Assembly: GCF_905220365.1 (NCBI RefSeq)
Contig: NC_061124.1
Span: 14,820,501-14,884,500, forward strand
DNA length: 64,000 nucleotides
Direction of reading: 5' to 3'
From: Vanessa cardui
Lineage: Eukaryota > Arthropoda > Insecta > Lepidoptera > Nymphalidae
The notes under the pieces were generated by a model. It saw nothing but the letters and a program-made list of their open reading frames with translations, was not told the DNA's origin and ran no database searches. Made by a program: the position numbers and the translations under genes. Positions 53,336 through 64,000 of the stretch are shown here, piece after piece (the first letter of the stretch is position 1; each line of letters opens with the position of its first letter).

Positions 53336-56188
53336 CTAGTTACTGTATAAATCTTGACCGCGTGGAATGGTGGCAAGAATGCTAGCAGCATTTCCCCGTT
53401 GAATCGCAATTCCGATCCTCTGGGCAAAAAACGAACCAGCCCTCCTGTCACCAGTGGAGGCAATGAGGCGAGGTGTTATACTTTTGATGAAGCTTTTTGC
53501 ACCACTACTCCAAGGGCCAAGCGTTTCGACAGCAAATGGAACAAAAAAGTAATTAGACATAATACACGAATATTTAGTTATTTTTTTGGCTTCAGCTTTT
53601 TCCGCAGCGGCACCGGCTCTTAACATTGTTTCTCGGATATGAGATGGGGCCAACGTGTCAACACATGTAGCGTCCCACACAAGGGCCCGACCTCGTTCCC
53701 AGGGAACCAATGTTAATCCATCAGGTCTCTTACCATCATCACGACTAATTCCACGAGGCTCAGTAAGAGCAGGAACGTCGATGGTGGCAAGAGCCCTTTT
53801 TATTATGTCATTAAGAGAACCGTGGCGGAAAAGCCTACCTGAACTCCTTGGGCAAGAGAGACCATGTAAACCGAAAGAGTCTACCTCCTTTCCACACGGG
53901 CATATGTGTTCAGAACACAGAGGTGTTCCCAGTCGGAGACCAATCGATATGCGAAAACATTCATTATCTAAAAGTGTCCCAAGATTTTTAGAGGGTAATG
54001 AATTCAACCAGTGACTAGACTCTTTAGATGATAACGCTAGAAGCCTGGCACGATCTTGAGCACTTGTTAAATTTTGTGTCAAACTGTGTAGTGTAGCGTG
54101 AACCAATGAAGAATCCCAAAGTTTTTGTTTTGTAACTTCCTTAGGGATATCATCATTAGGGCACTTTACCTTCCAGGTCTCTATCGCCTCAGTAACATTC
54201 ATGATTTTTACAGATTTTGATTTTAAAATTTCTGAACAAAGGTCTGAAATGCTATGTACAGAAGAGAGAAAGGCCGGGAGGGCAACACTTGATATTTTTC
54301 TCACGCCGATGCCACCAAAAGGAATGGGAAGTGTAGCTTGAGTCCAAGAATATTCATCAAGAGATAAATTTAGAATTTTTTCTAAAGCTTTTTTAAGGGT
54401 GGCATCGATTTGATTGGTAAGACTAGGATATTTCCAGATTGGGCTCGCACGTAGAATGTACATTAATTTTGGAACGAAAAGGCAATGTTTTAAGATTGTA
54501 TAAGCTATATGAGAATTTAAAATGTCCAGTCTGTCAAAATTGTCCGAAAATATTTTAATTTTTTCTTTAAGAGAAGGCTCTATGCCCTCATCAAATAGTG
54601 GTGCACCAAGGAGGCAAAGTGTATCTTTATGAAGAATTTTTATGTTAGGTGCAATTTTATTAAATTTATCTATTGCCAAACTAATATTTTTGTGAGTTAA
54701 ATTGTCCGTAAATAAAAATTCACATTTTGAAAAATTCAATTTAAGACCAATTTTATCAAATTGTTCTTTAATTTTAATTAAATCTTTAATAACGTCATCT
54801 ACTTTACCTCCTATAGTTCCATCATCTAGGTACGAAACGTTTAATTTAGATTTTAAATTCGAAATGCAGCTATGAATACCTAAGCTAAAAAGAGCAGGAC
54901 CCAATGGATCTCCTTGCTGAACGCCTACATTAGAATGAATTGTATCTTCACCAAAAAATAATTTGGAAGGTGAACTATAACATTGCCAAACGTATGGGTA
55001 AATTTCAGGCAGATTAGAGAAGACTTCGTTAAGCAAGGTTCCTCTATCTAAGGAGTTAAAAGCATTCTTTACATCAACTTTCAGAAGTACCTCGGCCTCG
55101 TTTCCTTTTAGAAAGGTACGAGTAGAGTGTACTGCTGCTTCACAACCACCTCTGCTTCCAAAACCGAGTTGAATTGGTTGAAATTTGGTTTTTAGGGTGG
55201 AGACTATGTGCCTACATGCTAATTTAGATGATAAACGGCGAAAAGTGGTCCCGATTGCTATTGGACGGATACTTCCGTCTTTTTTATTAAAGGCACAAAG
55301 TCTTGCACCATAAAGAAGTGGTAAAAAGGATGAAATCACCTTACCAGATAGCATAAAATTGCAAAGATTAGTTATGTCACTTAATAGGGCCCTGCCAGCG
55401 TCACCGGCCGAGGCACTCACAAGATCTTTAAGATGTTGTGGAGTGATACCATCAATGCCACTAGCAGACCCGCTAGAAAATGACATAATGGCGGCATAGG
55501 TATCTTCATCCTTAACCTGTAAAAAATTGTTCTGTGTAGGCGGGGGCGGAAGCACAGTTGTTGGGTATGGCAAAGGATGCTTTTCTTGCAAGGATTCTAA
55601 CGTTATATCATTAAAAGGTGCGATGGTATCGCTAGAAAAAAGAATGCGAGCTGCATTCTTAAAATCTCCATCCATTGCTTTATTCTCAACATTTTTCTTT
55701 AAATCAAATTTTTGAGGTCGTGATGAGTATTTTGGAATTGAAATTTGTTTATCTAATAAACTATTTTGTTTTAATTTGGTCGATAAGGAACCATTTTTGG
55801 TTTTATCGACATGAAAAAACTTAAAAGAAAACGTAAAAAGATTTTGCCATGCCGAATTACTATTAGAAAGACAATTTTGAAGTACAATGGATAAAGATCT
55901 AGCTAGAGATATTCTCGCTCCCCTAGGGATTCTTTTTACTAAAGGTATATTTTTGTGACATTTTGTTAATAGATTTTCAAAATTAATTGAATCTGTATCA
56001 CTGTTCGAATTAGTAGGTAAAATAGAAAAAGTATCATTTGATTTTTCTAATGGAAGGCTATGACAGCGGGTTGTATGAATTTTTAAGCCTTTTTGGCTTC
56101 TGAATAGCCTCCCATTAGTACATTGGGGACATGTTAAGAGGTCCGGCTGAGAATTAATGATTGTCCTATCATTATTAGAACATAACAT
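53336..56188 (-). CDS. Full-length ORF of an RLE-type non-LTR retrotransposon (950 aa)
   Basis: Single uninterrupted protein combining DNA binding, reverse transcription and nicking. Near the N-terminus is a C2H2-type finger (C20, C23, H38, H43). A Ser/Lys-rich linker leads to reverse transcriptase: SASGIDGITP (241-250), DGSIRPIAIGTTFRRL (304-319), motif A LKVDVKNAFNSLDR (369-382, Asp 372), motif B VQQGDPLGPALFS (423-435) and motif C YLDD (453-456). The C-terminus has a CCHC-like knuckle (C763, C765, H775, C779) and a restriction-like endonuclease core, KRPDG (820-824) then WDATCVD (838-844). No apurinic endonuclease is present. This order matches the R2/R4/NeSL/Hero/Utopia type of LINE, many of which insert at specific sites. 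I cannot name the clade. The length is typical and nothing is broken, so it may be recent. ATG at 56188 is the first in frame. Confidence 0.93.
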   Translation of the reverse strand: MLCSNNDRTIINSQPDLLTCPQCTNGRLFRSQKGLKIHTTRCHSLPLEKSNDTFSILPTNSNSDTDSINFENLLTKCHKNIPLVKRIPRGARISLARSLSIVLQNCLSNSNSAWQNLFTFSFKFFHVDKTKNGSLSTKLKQNSLLDKQISIPKYSSRPQKFDLKKNVENKAMDGDFKNAARILFSSDTIAPFNDITLESLQEKHPLPYPTTVLPPPPTQNNFLQVKDEDTYAAIMSFSSGSASGIDGITPQHLKDLVSASAGDAGRALLSDITNLCNFMLSGKVISSFLPLLYGARLCAFNKKDGSIRPIAIGTTFRRLSSKLACRHIVSTLKTKFQPIQLGFGSRGGCEAAVHSTRTFLKGNEAEVLLKVDVKNAFNSLDRGTLLNEVFSNLPEIYPYVWQCYSSPSKLFFGEDTIHSNVGVQQGDPLGPALFSLGIHSCISNLKSKLNVSYLDDGTIGGKVDDVIKDLIKIKEQFDKIGLKLNFSKCEFLFTDNLTHKNISLAIDKFNKIAPNIKILHKDTLCLLGAPLFDEGIEPSLKEKIKIFSDNFDRLDILNSHIAYTILKHCLFVPKLMYILRASPIWKYPSLTNQIDATLKKALEKILNLSLDEYSWTQATLPIPFGGIGVRKISSVALPAFLSSVHSISDLCSEILKSKSVKIMNVTEAIETWKVKCPNDDIPKEVTKQKLWDSSLVHATLHSLTQNLTSAQDRARLLALSSKESSHWLNSLPSKNLGTLLDNECFRISIGLRLGTPLCSEHICPCGKEVDSFGLHGLSCPRSSGRLFRHGSLNDIIKRALATIDVPALTEPRGISRDDGKRPDGLTLVPWERGRALVWDATCVDTLAPSHIRETMLRAGAAAEKAEAKKITKYSCIMSNYFFVPFAVETLGPWSSGAKSFIKSITPRLIASTGDRRAGSFFAQRIGIAIQRGNAASILATIPRGQDLYSN

Positions 56189-56335
56189 TTAACTGTATCA
56201 ACTTATAAACACTATAAACATATAAAGTCACTATTATGCCGCTAGAGTGTCACCAGCACAGCATTACAGCAAGCGGCTCATCGTAGGGACGCTAGACTTG
56301 CTCGGCATCGCCTCACTCGTCACGACCCCTGAGAA
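56189..56335 (-). mobile_element. Probable 5' UTR of the RLE-type LINE
   Basis: Relatively G+C-rich between 56235 and 56335 (minus: GTGACGAGTGAGGCGATGCC, GAGCCGCTTGCTG), changing to AT-rich DNA at about 56340. The compositional step suggests the element's 5' boundary. Confidence 0.55.
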
Positions 56336-56339
56336 CAAA

Positions 56340-57170
56340 AAGCGAAATCAGTAAATCATGAAATTCCAAATATTTATTTCGAATAATTTGATGTTAAGAA
56401 TAAACTTGATGTCAATTTAATAAGAAATGGATCGATAAATAATTTTATTATAATAAAATTAAAACCGAAATTTATTTTGACATTGACATCAAATTTCTTC
56501 TTTTTCTTCATATATAGAAATAGATTGGAATGAGAAGTAATCATCAATCAAAACTGATCAATATATTAACGATTATTTTTGCATACAAGTATTTGATAGG
56601 ATATTACAGTTTTAGAGGAAAATTTTGAAGAGTTTCAGAAACCGCTCATAAAAGTTCTTTCTTAATAGTGAACTGCGTTTCAGCTAAGTCAAGTAATAAA
56701 TTTATCAAGTGTTGGCTCTCTGCCAATATTTTAGACTCTTTATGATGATTTATTAAGCTTTCGATATATTTTTACTAGCGCGCTAACTTTCATAACAATG
56801 TTTTGCCTAAGATTAATTATTACTCGTTTCGGCCAAGAGATATTTATTGCGTGCCCTTGAAACTTTATGTTATTAGGAAACCGTTAATCCGACCCTTTCC
56901 AATTCCATTCCATCTCATTGTTAGTTGAATGCTTTTCTATTTTAAGTCTCAGGCTAAAATCTTTTTTTTTATATCAATCCCTAGCGGCATCATTTACTCC
57001 CAAATATTAAAACATAAAGTATTTTTTTTAATGAAATACTAAGTCTAACAGATAATATATATAACTGTGTATTAAACAAGCAAAAAATCTATCAATTTTT
57101 AAAAAGCTTGTGAAAGACCATTTCCTGGCATTGTCTTATGGTGACAATACTTTTAATATTTGATATAGAC
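56340..57170. other. AT-rich DNA, nothing recognised
   Basis: No supported feature. Confidence 0.45.
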
Positions 57171-57173
57171 ATT

Positions 57174-57200
57174 TTGAATGTATGTATGTAAGTATCTATG

Positions 57201-57231
<31 letters not shown>

Positions 57232-57242
57232 GTAAGTATATA
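57174..57242. repeat. (TATG)n microsatellite, interrupted
   Basis: Tandem tatgtatgtatg units with a few changes (aagt, ctat). The minus frame of Tyr/Ile/His repeats here is an artefact of it. Confidence 0.95.
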
Positions 57243-57364
57243 TTTATATATTTTTGTATGAATATGTGTATGTATATTATATGATAATTATTATTTAATA
57301 TAGGTACATTAAACATTATATATATAACATGTGACACCACCCTTCACTGAAATGAAGACTGTGT

Positions 57365-57522
57365 TTTTAAGCCCATAAGGTTGTCTGGTAGAAATCGCTA
57401 CCTAGCGATAAGACCGCCTTATTGTGCATCTCATTTTATTTTCTATATATTTCATTTTTATTGTTAAATTACTCTGTTACTGTGGTGTACAATAAAGTAT
57501 ATTATTATTATTATTATTATAA
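57365..57522 (+). repeat. LINE 3' UTR tail (group of the LINE at 7057) with (ATT)n end
   Basis: AAGGTTGTCTGGTAGAAATC, hairpin ATCGCT/AGCGAT (57394-57409), AAGACCGCC, GTGTACAATAAAG and (TTA)n to 57522. Confidence 0.85.
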
Positions 57523-57524
57523 CT

Positions 57525-58925
57525 TCATCCTATGAAATGAATATAAACATAACAGTGATATTACCTATATATTATATTAATTACCAAAAGATATTTGCTT
57601 TATACAAAAATTAAATAACAACGTAAAAACAAAAATTATATATTGATAACATTATTTATTGTTGAAGTTCAGACAAACTGTACTTCCTAGAGGGGTAAAT
57701 TGAATCTGCGTAAGGTTAACAAAAGGTTACACCTGGTTCAGGAGCTAACACAGTTTTGGGACCAGTGACTTAGCTTCTCAAAAAGTTGTACGGAAAGGAC
57801 AATTGTGCCATCGAATAAGACCTATTATTTTACCAGCTCAATTAGTAATAGTACGATAGTAGTAGTAGTAGTCGGACTTTGAGTTAAAAACAAAATGTAA
57901 AATATTTACATACGATCGGCCGATTTCAATAATACGTGTTTAAATTAAATTATCTTATTACTTTTTTAATGATCACTTTGAAGTCGGTGTTATAATTTTT
58001 AAAAAAAATTGTGTAATTTATAATTATGTTTCTAAATACGACAGTTTAGTTTCAATCAAAACAAACGTTTTCAATGATACAGTAACTAATTGAAAATACC
58101 TCGGCGTTCTCAGTTTCAATTACTCACTGAGCACGTCCCACTAATTAATTATGCGAGGAAATTAAAAAGGTAAGGAAATTGATTAAGTGTTGAAACTGCT
58201 ATTGTACATCTTATAAAGGTTAGGTTACGTTTTTAAATTGTAGAAATTTCTATGATTTAATAAAAGGTAAATTCAAAAAATTTTTATTCAAGGCCATAAC
58301 GTTTTATTATGATTTGAACCCAAGACATTAAGACATTGAAATACAAAATAATAAAAGGCGAGGTTTTTTTATCAATTCCGATGAAATAGTTAAATATTTA
58401 TTGTATGTATAAGGATTCGTTATTAATCATTTCTATCGATTATTTCGATAATTTCATCAAATTTTTGGATTTTGATCATTGCAATAATTTGATTATATAT
58501 TTTTTATAAGCTTTAAGGATGCTTTATGAATGAATGAACTCAGAAAAACGTGGCGTGAGATCTGATTCGCTGGTTTAAGATAAACCATCGTCGAACTATG
58601 ACTAAATAATACGTTTACTTTATTACTTCTGTTGCTGAACAATATTTCTACAAACTATGAGTTTAATTCTAATTTACATGCTTGTCCCTCTGAACAAGTC
58701 AAAACAGATTCGTTGAAAGATGAGAGGACGATAAATTATAGAAGACGGCTGGATGTAAATAACTTATGAACAAAGTACGAGAAAATTCAAGAAAGCCTGT
58801 TATTCGTCGAGATTTCCTTGATTAAAAAAGTATTTTATTGATTAATGATCTTTCACACTAATTATATAAAGTTTATATATATTTTTTATTTGATAACATT
58901 TTTAAAAATGAATAAAACATACAAC
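57525..58925. other. AT-rich DNA; isolated element-end motif at 57979
   Basis: tttgaagtcggtgtta near 57979 resembles the AACCGACTTC-type end. A (GTA)n stretch at about 57859-57872. Nothing else supported. Confidence 0.4.
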
Positions 58926-58927
58926 AC

Positions 58928-59207
58928 CATGCAAAACTCCCACTTCTGTATTAATGCCTCCTCTACTTTTGAGGAGAAGGTTAGGAGCATATTCCATAAC
59001 GCTGCACCAATGCTGGATGCTGGATTAATATGTGACACTATTTCGTGAAAATTAGACACATGCAGGTTTCCTCGCGATGTTTTCACCGCTGCGCACGAGA
59101 TGAATTATTAACACAAATTGAGCATATAAAAATTCAGTAGTACTTGCAACCAGCATAATCGGTTTTGATATAAATGTTCTAACCAATGGCCCATTTCACT
59201 TCACTGG
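58928..59207 (-). repeat. SINE family S, diverged
   Basis: Reversed S tail (ctcccacttctgtattaatg, gaggagaaggttaggagcat) through to the head region ending near tttcactt. Confidence 0.8.
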
Positions 59208-59209
59208 GC

Positions 59210-60780
59210 CTGTATGATATAATTTAAACAAATTGAGAGAATATTTGTAATGATCAGTATTATTCACGTTTATAGTAAAAATAAAAATTGTTTAAATGAA
59301 TAATCCTCCTCATTCCTGTTCTTTTACATAAAACGAAGAATTATTAAGATCCTTGTTCTGTTCCTAATGTTTTTGGTTCATATAAAAACGCAAACGGAAG
59401 TCGTCGAGAGAGCTCGGAAAGCAAACCTGCATTTCATGTTCATAAATATTAAAGAGTTCGTGTAACAAAACCATGTCTCATCTCAGTTTAAGAGCAAACA
59501 CTGAGCGGGTCTTCACAGCTATGTTGATACACCCGTCTTCATGTTACGCTCTGTTCCACGTGTATAATAACAATTATTTTATATTACCCATTAAACGCAT
59601 GTTCGTTTTGATTTTCATATATCTTTACATACCCTGTATATGATTATCAAGGTAAGTGTTCTAGTATGTCAATTTTATTATGCTGTTAAATGGTATCGAA
59701 TTAATTTTGGTGTTTAACTCAAAATACGTCTGATTTTTGTCTTATTTGGTATATTTTGATTGAAGTGTTTATAAATTGCTGACGGCAGTAATGAATTGAT
59801 GTATGTATTTTATTTATATATTATTAGTATCCATACATACATATCATCATCTCCCATTTAAATGACTTAGAAGAGTTTTAAAGAATTTTAATATTTTTTA
59901 TGAATTTTAAAACATCAGTTTCAGATGTTCACAACCTATGCCCCTGCCAAAATTTTTATGACAGTCATTTTAATTTATATAAAAGTATTTGTACATTTAT
60001 ATGACGTCATATTTCCTGACACAAGTATGACGGTTCTTGTAGAGTTCAGATTTCAGCAGGACTAACAAACTAACGTATAATTTTGTATGCTATTGAAACC
60101 TCTTCTAGCTTCATGTATTGTTTATGACTTTATAACGTAATAATGGAAGAAGAATATCCTAAAAACATCTACAGTAAGACAGCTAGTAACATGCAGTTCC
60201 CAATAGTCGCTTACAGCATTATAGAATGTTAAACTAAAATGCATAGTGATACCTTATGTTTGTAAAATTTCATTTTGATTCAAGCAGCTTGTGTAAAAGT
60301 TGAAATGTGTAAATATTTAAACTCAATGCTACAACATTTCAACATTAGTAGTGTATTGGAGATGGGTTGAATATCTCAGGAAATATTTTAAGATTATAAT
60401 GGTGCTCTTCTTTCTATATACATTAAATAGTGATATGTAATAATATGTATTTTATGATATAGTCAGTGTCTAAATATGACCTGCGATGACCTACGTTTTG
60501 AAATTAATTCGAATGAACTATCACAGTAATAGTGAAAATTGCTAACAAGCATAAGTTGTAAGTTAGTAAATCGTAAACACAAAAAAAGATAATGTTTTAA
60601 TAAATATTCAGGTTATGTTTTTATTAGAATATTATAATTAACGTAAGAACTTAAAGGTGATACAAGCCTACATTTTCTTCTTCACATGAGTGTTTTTTTA
60701 TGTTTGATTCAGCACATTTCTATGCCAATCCATATCTTAATATTTTCTATGCATATTTTATAAACTTTACTATAGAATTT
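59210..60780. other. AT-rich DNA, nothing recognised
   Basis: No supported feature. Confidence 0.45.
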
Positions 60781-60784
60781 TCTG

Positions 60785-60905
60785 GGTATAGCTAGATGAG
60801 ATGGACTATCAGATGATAAGTGGTCACCTTTATCCTTAGATAATGGTTGCAAGTAATATGAATAATTCCTTACATCGCTATGCGCCACCAAATCAAAGAA
60901 CTTAT
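60785..60905 (+). repeat. Repeat P, 5' fragment, diverged
   Basis: gactatcagatgataagtgg, aataattccttacatcgcta and gcgccacc. Confidence 0.6.
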
Positions 60906-60909
60906 ATTG

Positions 60910-61230
60910 AAAGTAAAGTAATGTTTGATAGAAAAACAGTATAAGAAATATATAAGTTATTCCATATTTTTGGGATGAGAAAAATATATCCACGGCTGAT
61001 TGTTTCGGCACCCTCCATAACTCTTGGACCCTAGTCAAACTTCAACCTCAGGGCGTGACGAGACGTGATATTTCATTACATTATTGACTTGCTAGTAATT
61101 GAATTGTTGGGTTTATTATGAGCAATATTTGACTGTAGTGAGATTTAGGTCAAACGAGTCATACTTACTATCTATGACATGACACGCTATAATATTAAAA
61201 ATATTAAACATGTATATAGCACGAAGTTCT
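60910..61230. other. Unannotated DNA
   Basis: No supported feature. Confidence 0.4.
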
Positions 61231-61237
61231 GTATTTT

Positions 61238-61510
61238 ACTTGGTGGCAGGCCCGTCTGGGTAGGTATCACCTATTCATCAGATATTCTACCGCCAAACCA
61301 TTGTACTCAAAATTGTTGTATTCCGGTTTGGTGAGTTAGTATAACTACAGGCACAAGAGACACAACATCTTAGTTCCCAAGGTTGGTGGCACATTGGCGA
61401 TGTAGGGAATGATTAATGTTTCTTACAGCGCCGTTGTCTATGGGCGGTGGTGAACACTTGTCATCAAGTGGTCCAAATGCTTGTCTACCAAACTATAACA
61501 AAAAAAAAAT
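61238..61510 (-). repeat. Repeat P, near full length
   Basis: ACTTGGTGGCAGGCCCGTCT to ACCAAACTATAACAAAAAAA. Lacks the 'tagggctttgtgcaag' segment near its start. Confidence 0.88.
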
Positions 61511-61514
61511 ACAT

Positions 61515-62070
61515 AATACAGAATGAAGCTTAAATTAACGACTTAGATTTAGAATCAAGCGTAATATCGATAGTATATTTTGCATAAGGTATATTTAAAC
61601 AAGAAACGGATTAGAAATCATATTAGGAATAAAACAGTCGGACTTCACCTTCATTTTTCAGAAAAATAATATTGATAATATTTACTTTACTAATATTTAC
61701 TTTACTTTTATTTTAATACATATTCAAAAAGTTTAACAAATCGATTTCACTATCGAACACGGACTATTTCAAGGAATTCGATAAAATAACACATTTATCT
61801 ATTAAGGATGCTTTTAGAAAATTGAAGAAGATTATAAAAGTTTTTTTTTTAATATTGCCTGTTACATGCTTTATTCGGGGAAGTAATACCATAGTTCCCA
61901 AAGTTGTGAAGGCATTGTTTATAAAGGAAATTGCTACTATTTTTTTACGATACTAATAGACAAGAATACTTTATGATTGACAGAGACATGAGACGGACCC
62001 TCTTTTATCTCAATATTTGACAGCTATTCTGGAAGACATCTGCGTAAACTATTGATTGGAAAAAATAACA
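61515..62070. other. AT-rich DNA; possible P fragment at 61885-61945
   Basis: agttcccaaagttgtgaagg recalls P but is short. Confidence 0.4.
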
Positions 62071-62074
62071 TTTT

Positions 62075-62530
62075 AGGTGGCAAACGCGCAGGAGGCTCAT
62101 CTGATGGAAAGTGAAATAAAACTACCACCGCCCATGGACATCTGCAACAGCAGGGGGCTTGCAGGTGCGTTGCCGGCCTTTAAGACGCTCTTTAATGCTT
62201 CGCTTCTTTTTTTATGGTTTAGGTTGGCGGACGAGCATATGGGCCACCTGATGGTAAGTGGTCACCATCACCCATAGACAATGACGCTGTAAGAAAATAG
62301 AATAACTAATGAGTGGGTGTTACCTACCCAGACGGGCTTGCACAAAGCCCTACCACCAAGTAAAGTTCTGAAGTACGCTCTTTTCTTGTAGGTTCCCATG
62401 TCGTCTCGGATCGGAAAAACCGCCGGCGAGAGCTGGTTCCAAGTTCAAAGTGGTTGTGCGAGGCTGAAAATTTCTAAGAAATCGCGCTGTTGTGGATTTT
62501 CGGACATCAAGGTGGTGCGATATAAGTATG
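62075..62530 (-). pseudogene. LINE C-terminal/3' end relic, interrupted by a P insertion
   Basis: Minus strand 62525-62380 reads HHLDVRKSTTARFLRNF then QPRTTTLNLEP, and 62190-62080 reads LKAGNAPASPLLLQMSMGG. Both are phrases of one LINE C-terminus that I remember as common in moth and butterfly assemblies. They are split by repeat P at about 62200-62370. The piece is more G+C-rich than its surroundings. Confidence 0.65.
62200..62372 (+). repeat. Repeat P with a large internal deletion, nested in a LINE relic
   Basis: Start TTTATGGTTTAGGTTGGCGG to ATGACGCTGTAAGAAAA, then directly to GAATAACTAATGAGTGGGTG and CAAAGCCCTACCACCAAGT. The middle of the P consensus is missing. It lies inside the LINE segment 62075-62530. 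Confidence 0.85.
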
Positions 62531-62646
62531 AGTATATGAGTATGACGTAATAGACTTACGTGTTTAAGGTTGTATAAACTGCTAAGTTGTTTTTAGATGA
62601 TGTTAAAAAAAATTGATGAAAATTGTTTCAGTAAAGAATACTTTTC

Positions 62647-62682
62647 AACCGACTTCCAAAAGGAGGAGGTTATCAATTCGTC

Positions 62683-62728
<46 letters not shown>

Positions 62729-64000
62729 GTTACCTCATAACTTTTCACTGGGTGGACCGATTTTGATAATTTTTTTTTTGTTTGAAAGGTAGTGCTTCCC
62801 GTGGGGTCCCATTTTTTTTATTTTTTTTTCCGATGATGGTATCCATGTGAAAACGACATAAGTCTGAAATTTGCGTTATGTATATGCGCGACAAATAGGT
62901 GAATAACGGAAAATCACGTTAACCAATTTTGATAATTCTTTTTTTATTATAAAATATATACTTCAAGGGTAATTTGGTGAAAGTTTGGTAAGGTTCTGAG
63001 CACAGGATCCATGACAAAGTGACGGAACGGAAGGGAACGGAACAATTCTGAGGAGCGCGTTAGCGATACTCGGTCGAATCTTTTATTTATAGGTTATTTG
63101 GATATTTGAGTCACCTTCCGTAATGTGGTTATGTTTATGTAATTATCATAGTCGAATATTATAATCAACTAGCTACCCACCCCGGCTTCGCACGGGTGCA
63201 ATACTGATACTAAATATACTACAGAATTTGTTTATATACGACATCACATCGCAAACTTCTAAAATTATCAGTGTTTCTTTACTATATTGTTCATTTATTA
63301 TATACACAAACCTTCCCCTTGAATCACACTATCTTTTAAAAAAAACCGCACCAAAATCCGTTGCGTAGATTTAAAGATATAGGGACAGAGAAAGCGACTT
63401 TGTTTTATATTATGTAGTGATGGAACTCCTATACGGCTCGCAGTTAGGGTGCGATATGGGGCAGAATTTCTTACTATCTTTAATCAAATTTTGTGTATGT
63501 GATGTGATGTCATATGATGTACGAAATATAGTTGGTCTTTTTCAAAGTTTTTTTGCTGAGTTCGATTACAGCTCTTTCGAGCGATCCTTGTAGTTTACGC
63601 CGCGTGACGTATTAAATCCGCATTTTCGAAAGTCTATTTTTGCTTTATTCGCAAGTTTCCTTTGAAATTGTCCTCAAAGTAGTTTCTGACTCATATAAAC
63701 GGAACGCTTAATCTATCCATATTAAAAAAAAATAGTTAGTCAACATCAGCTTCACTTAAAATCAAAAAATAAATAAAATTTTAACAAAAAGAAAAACCGA
63801 CTTCAAACAAAACACTATTTTAAAACAAATGAATATGCACGAAAAAGTAATAAAAATAATTGCGTATTCAACATATTTTTTAGAGTCTTCCTAAGTTAAA
63901 TGAAATGAAAAATATTAGACTACTTAAAAGTCGATTAACGATTATATCATGTAGTTATAATTATTGTTATATTTGGAGTCGGTGTCAGCCAATAAAACCC
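62647..64000 (+). mobile_element. Element C: second copy of element B (cut by window end)
   Basis: Starts AACCGACTTCCAAAAGGAGG and follows B base for base to the window end (B coordinate 42825), apart from a 36-T run against 37 in B. Contains the same Helitron at 63169-63420 and the internal AACCGACTTC. The palindromic right arm would lie beyond 64000. Confidence 0.9.
63169..63420 (-). mobile_element. Non-autonomous Helitron (family H1) inside element C
   Basis: Identical to 41994-42245 in element B by eye. Confidence 0.88.

Noticed and set aside
57092..57340. Tyr/Ile/His-repeat protein
   Set aside because: Produced by translation of the TATG microsatellite.
3327..59207. tRNA genes suggested by A- and B-box motifs in many places
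   Set aside because: All lie in the head of SINE copies sharing a long non-tRNA body; acceptor and D stems do not pair properly, so they are SINE heads.
1..64000. CRISPR array, prokaryotic operons, Shine-Dalgarno sites
   Set aside because: Repeats are dispersed transposable elements; composition and content are eukaryotic.

Overview
The window reads as AT-rich nuclear DNA from a lepidopteran insect, quite possibly a butterfly. That assignment rests on the repeat families I recognise: tRNA-derived SINEs with the head GAGATGGCCCAGTGG and the B box GGTTCAAACCC, short Helitrons ending in CTAG|T, and LINE 3' ends typical of moths and butterflies. I found no convincing host gene, no functional tRNA or rRNA gene, no CRISPR array and nothing operon-like. 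The window is an intergenic or intronic stretch filled by transposable elements of many ages.

Layout. At 1-1940 (minus) lies the 5' two-thirds of a LINE (endonuclease, then reverse transcriptase), cut by the window edge and carrying a probable internal deletion. At 5180-6676 is copy A of a terminally inverted element (ends AACCGACTTC) with a Helitron inside. At about 6680-10430 (plus) is a LINE with an uninterrupted 984-residue endonuclease/reverse transcriptase ORF. From 10.4 to 41 kb the DNA is mostly SINEs, Helitron pieces, LINE tails and a recurrent short repeat called P here, plus a GC-rich 5'-truncated LINE insert with a 17-bp target duplication at 36.5 kb. At 41471-43163 is copy B, ending in a palindrome with 220-bp arms. 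At 44125-44354 is a complete 230-bp Helitron, and at 45148-45590 a compact relative of B (copy D). At 53336-56188 (minus) is a second uninterrupted LINE ORF of 950 residues with a zinc finger, reverse transcriptase, CCHC knuckle and restriction-like endonuclease, organised like R2/R4/NeSL-group elements. At 62647-64000 is copy C, which matches B base for base as far as I can align by eye except for one T in a homopolymer.

How the parts relate. The two intact LINE ORFs are potential sources of mobilisation activity; the SINEs and truncated LINE tails are products of such activity. Several SINE insertions still show 9-13 bp target duplications. Four LINE 3' ends of one group keep a short hairpin whose stem varies by compensatory changes, as expected of an RNA recognition structure. 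The observation I find most unusual is a double fold-back scar (F1, reverse F1, reverse F2, F2) found in three unrelated repeats at 25.99, 43.50 and 49.83 kb. It looks like joined snap-back ends from break repair.

Limits: all identities are from reading the sequence and remembered family features, with no database search. Boundaries of degraded repeats are approximate, usually within 10-30 bases.
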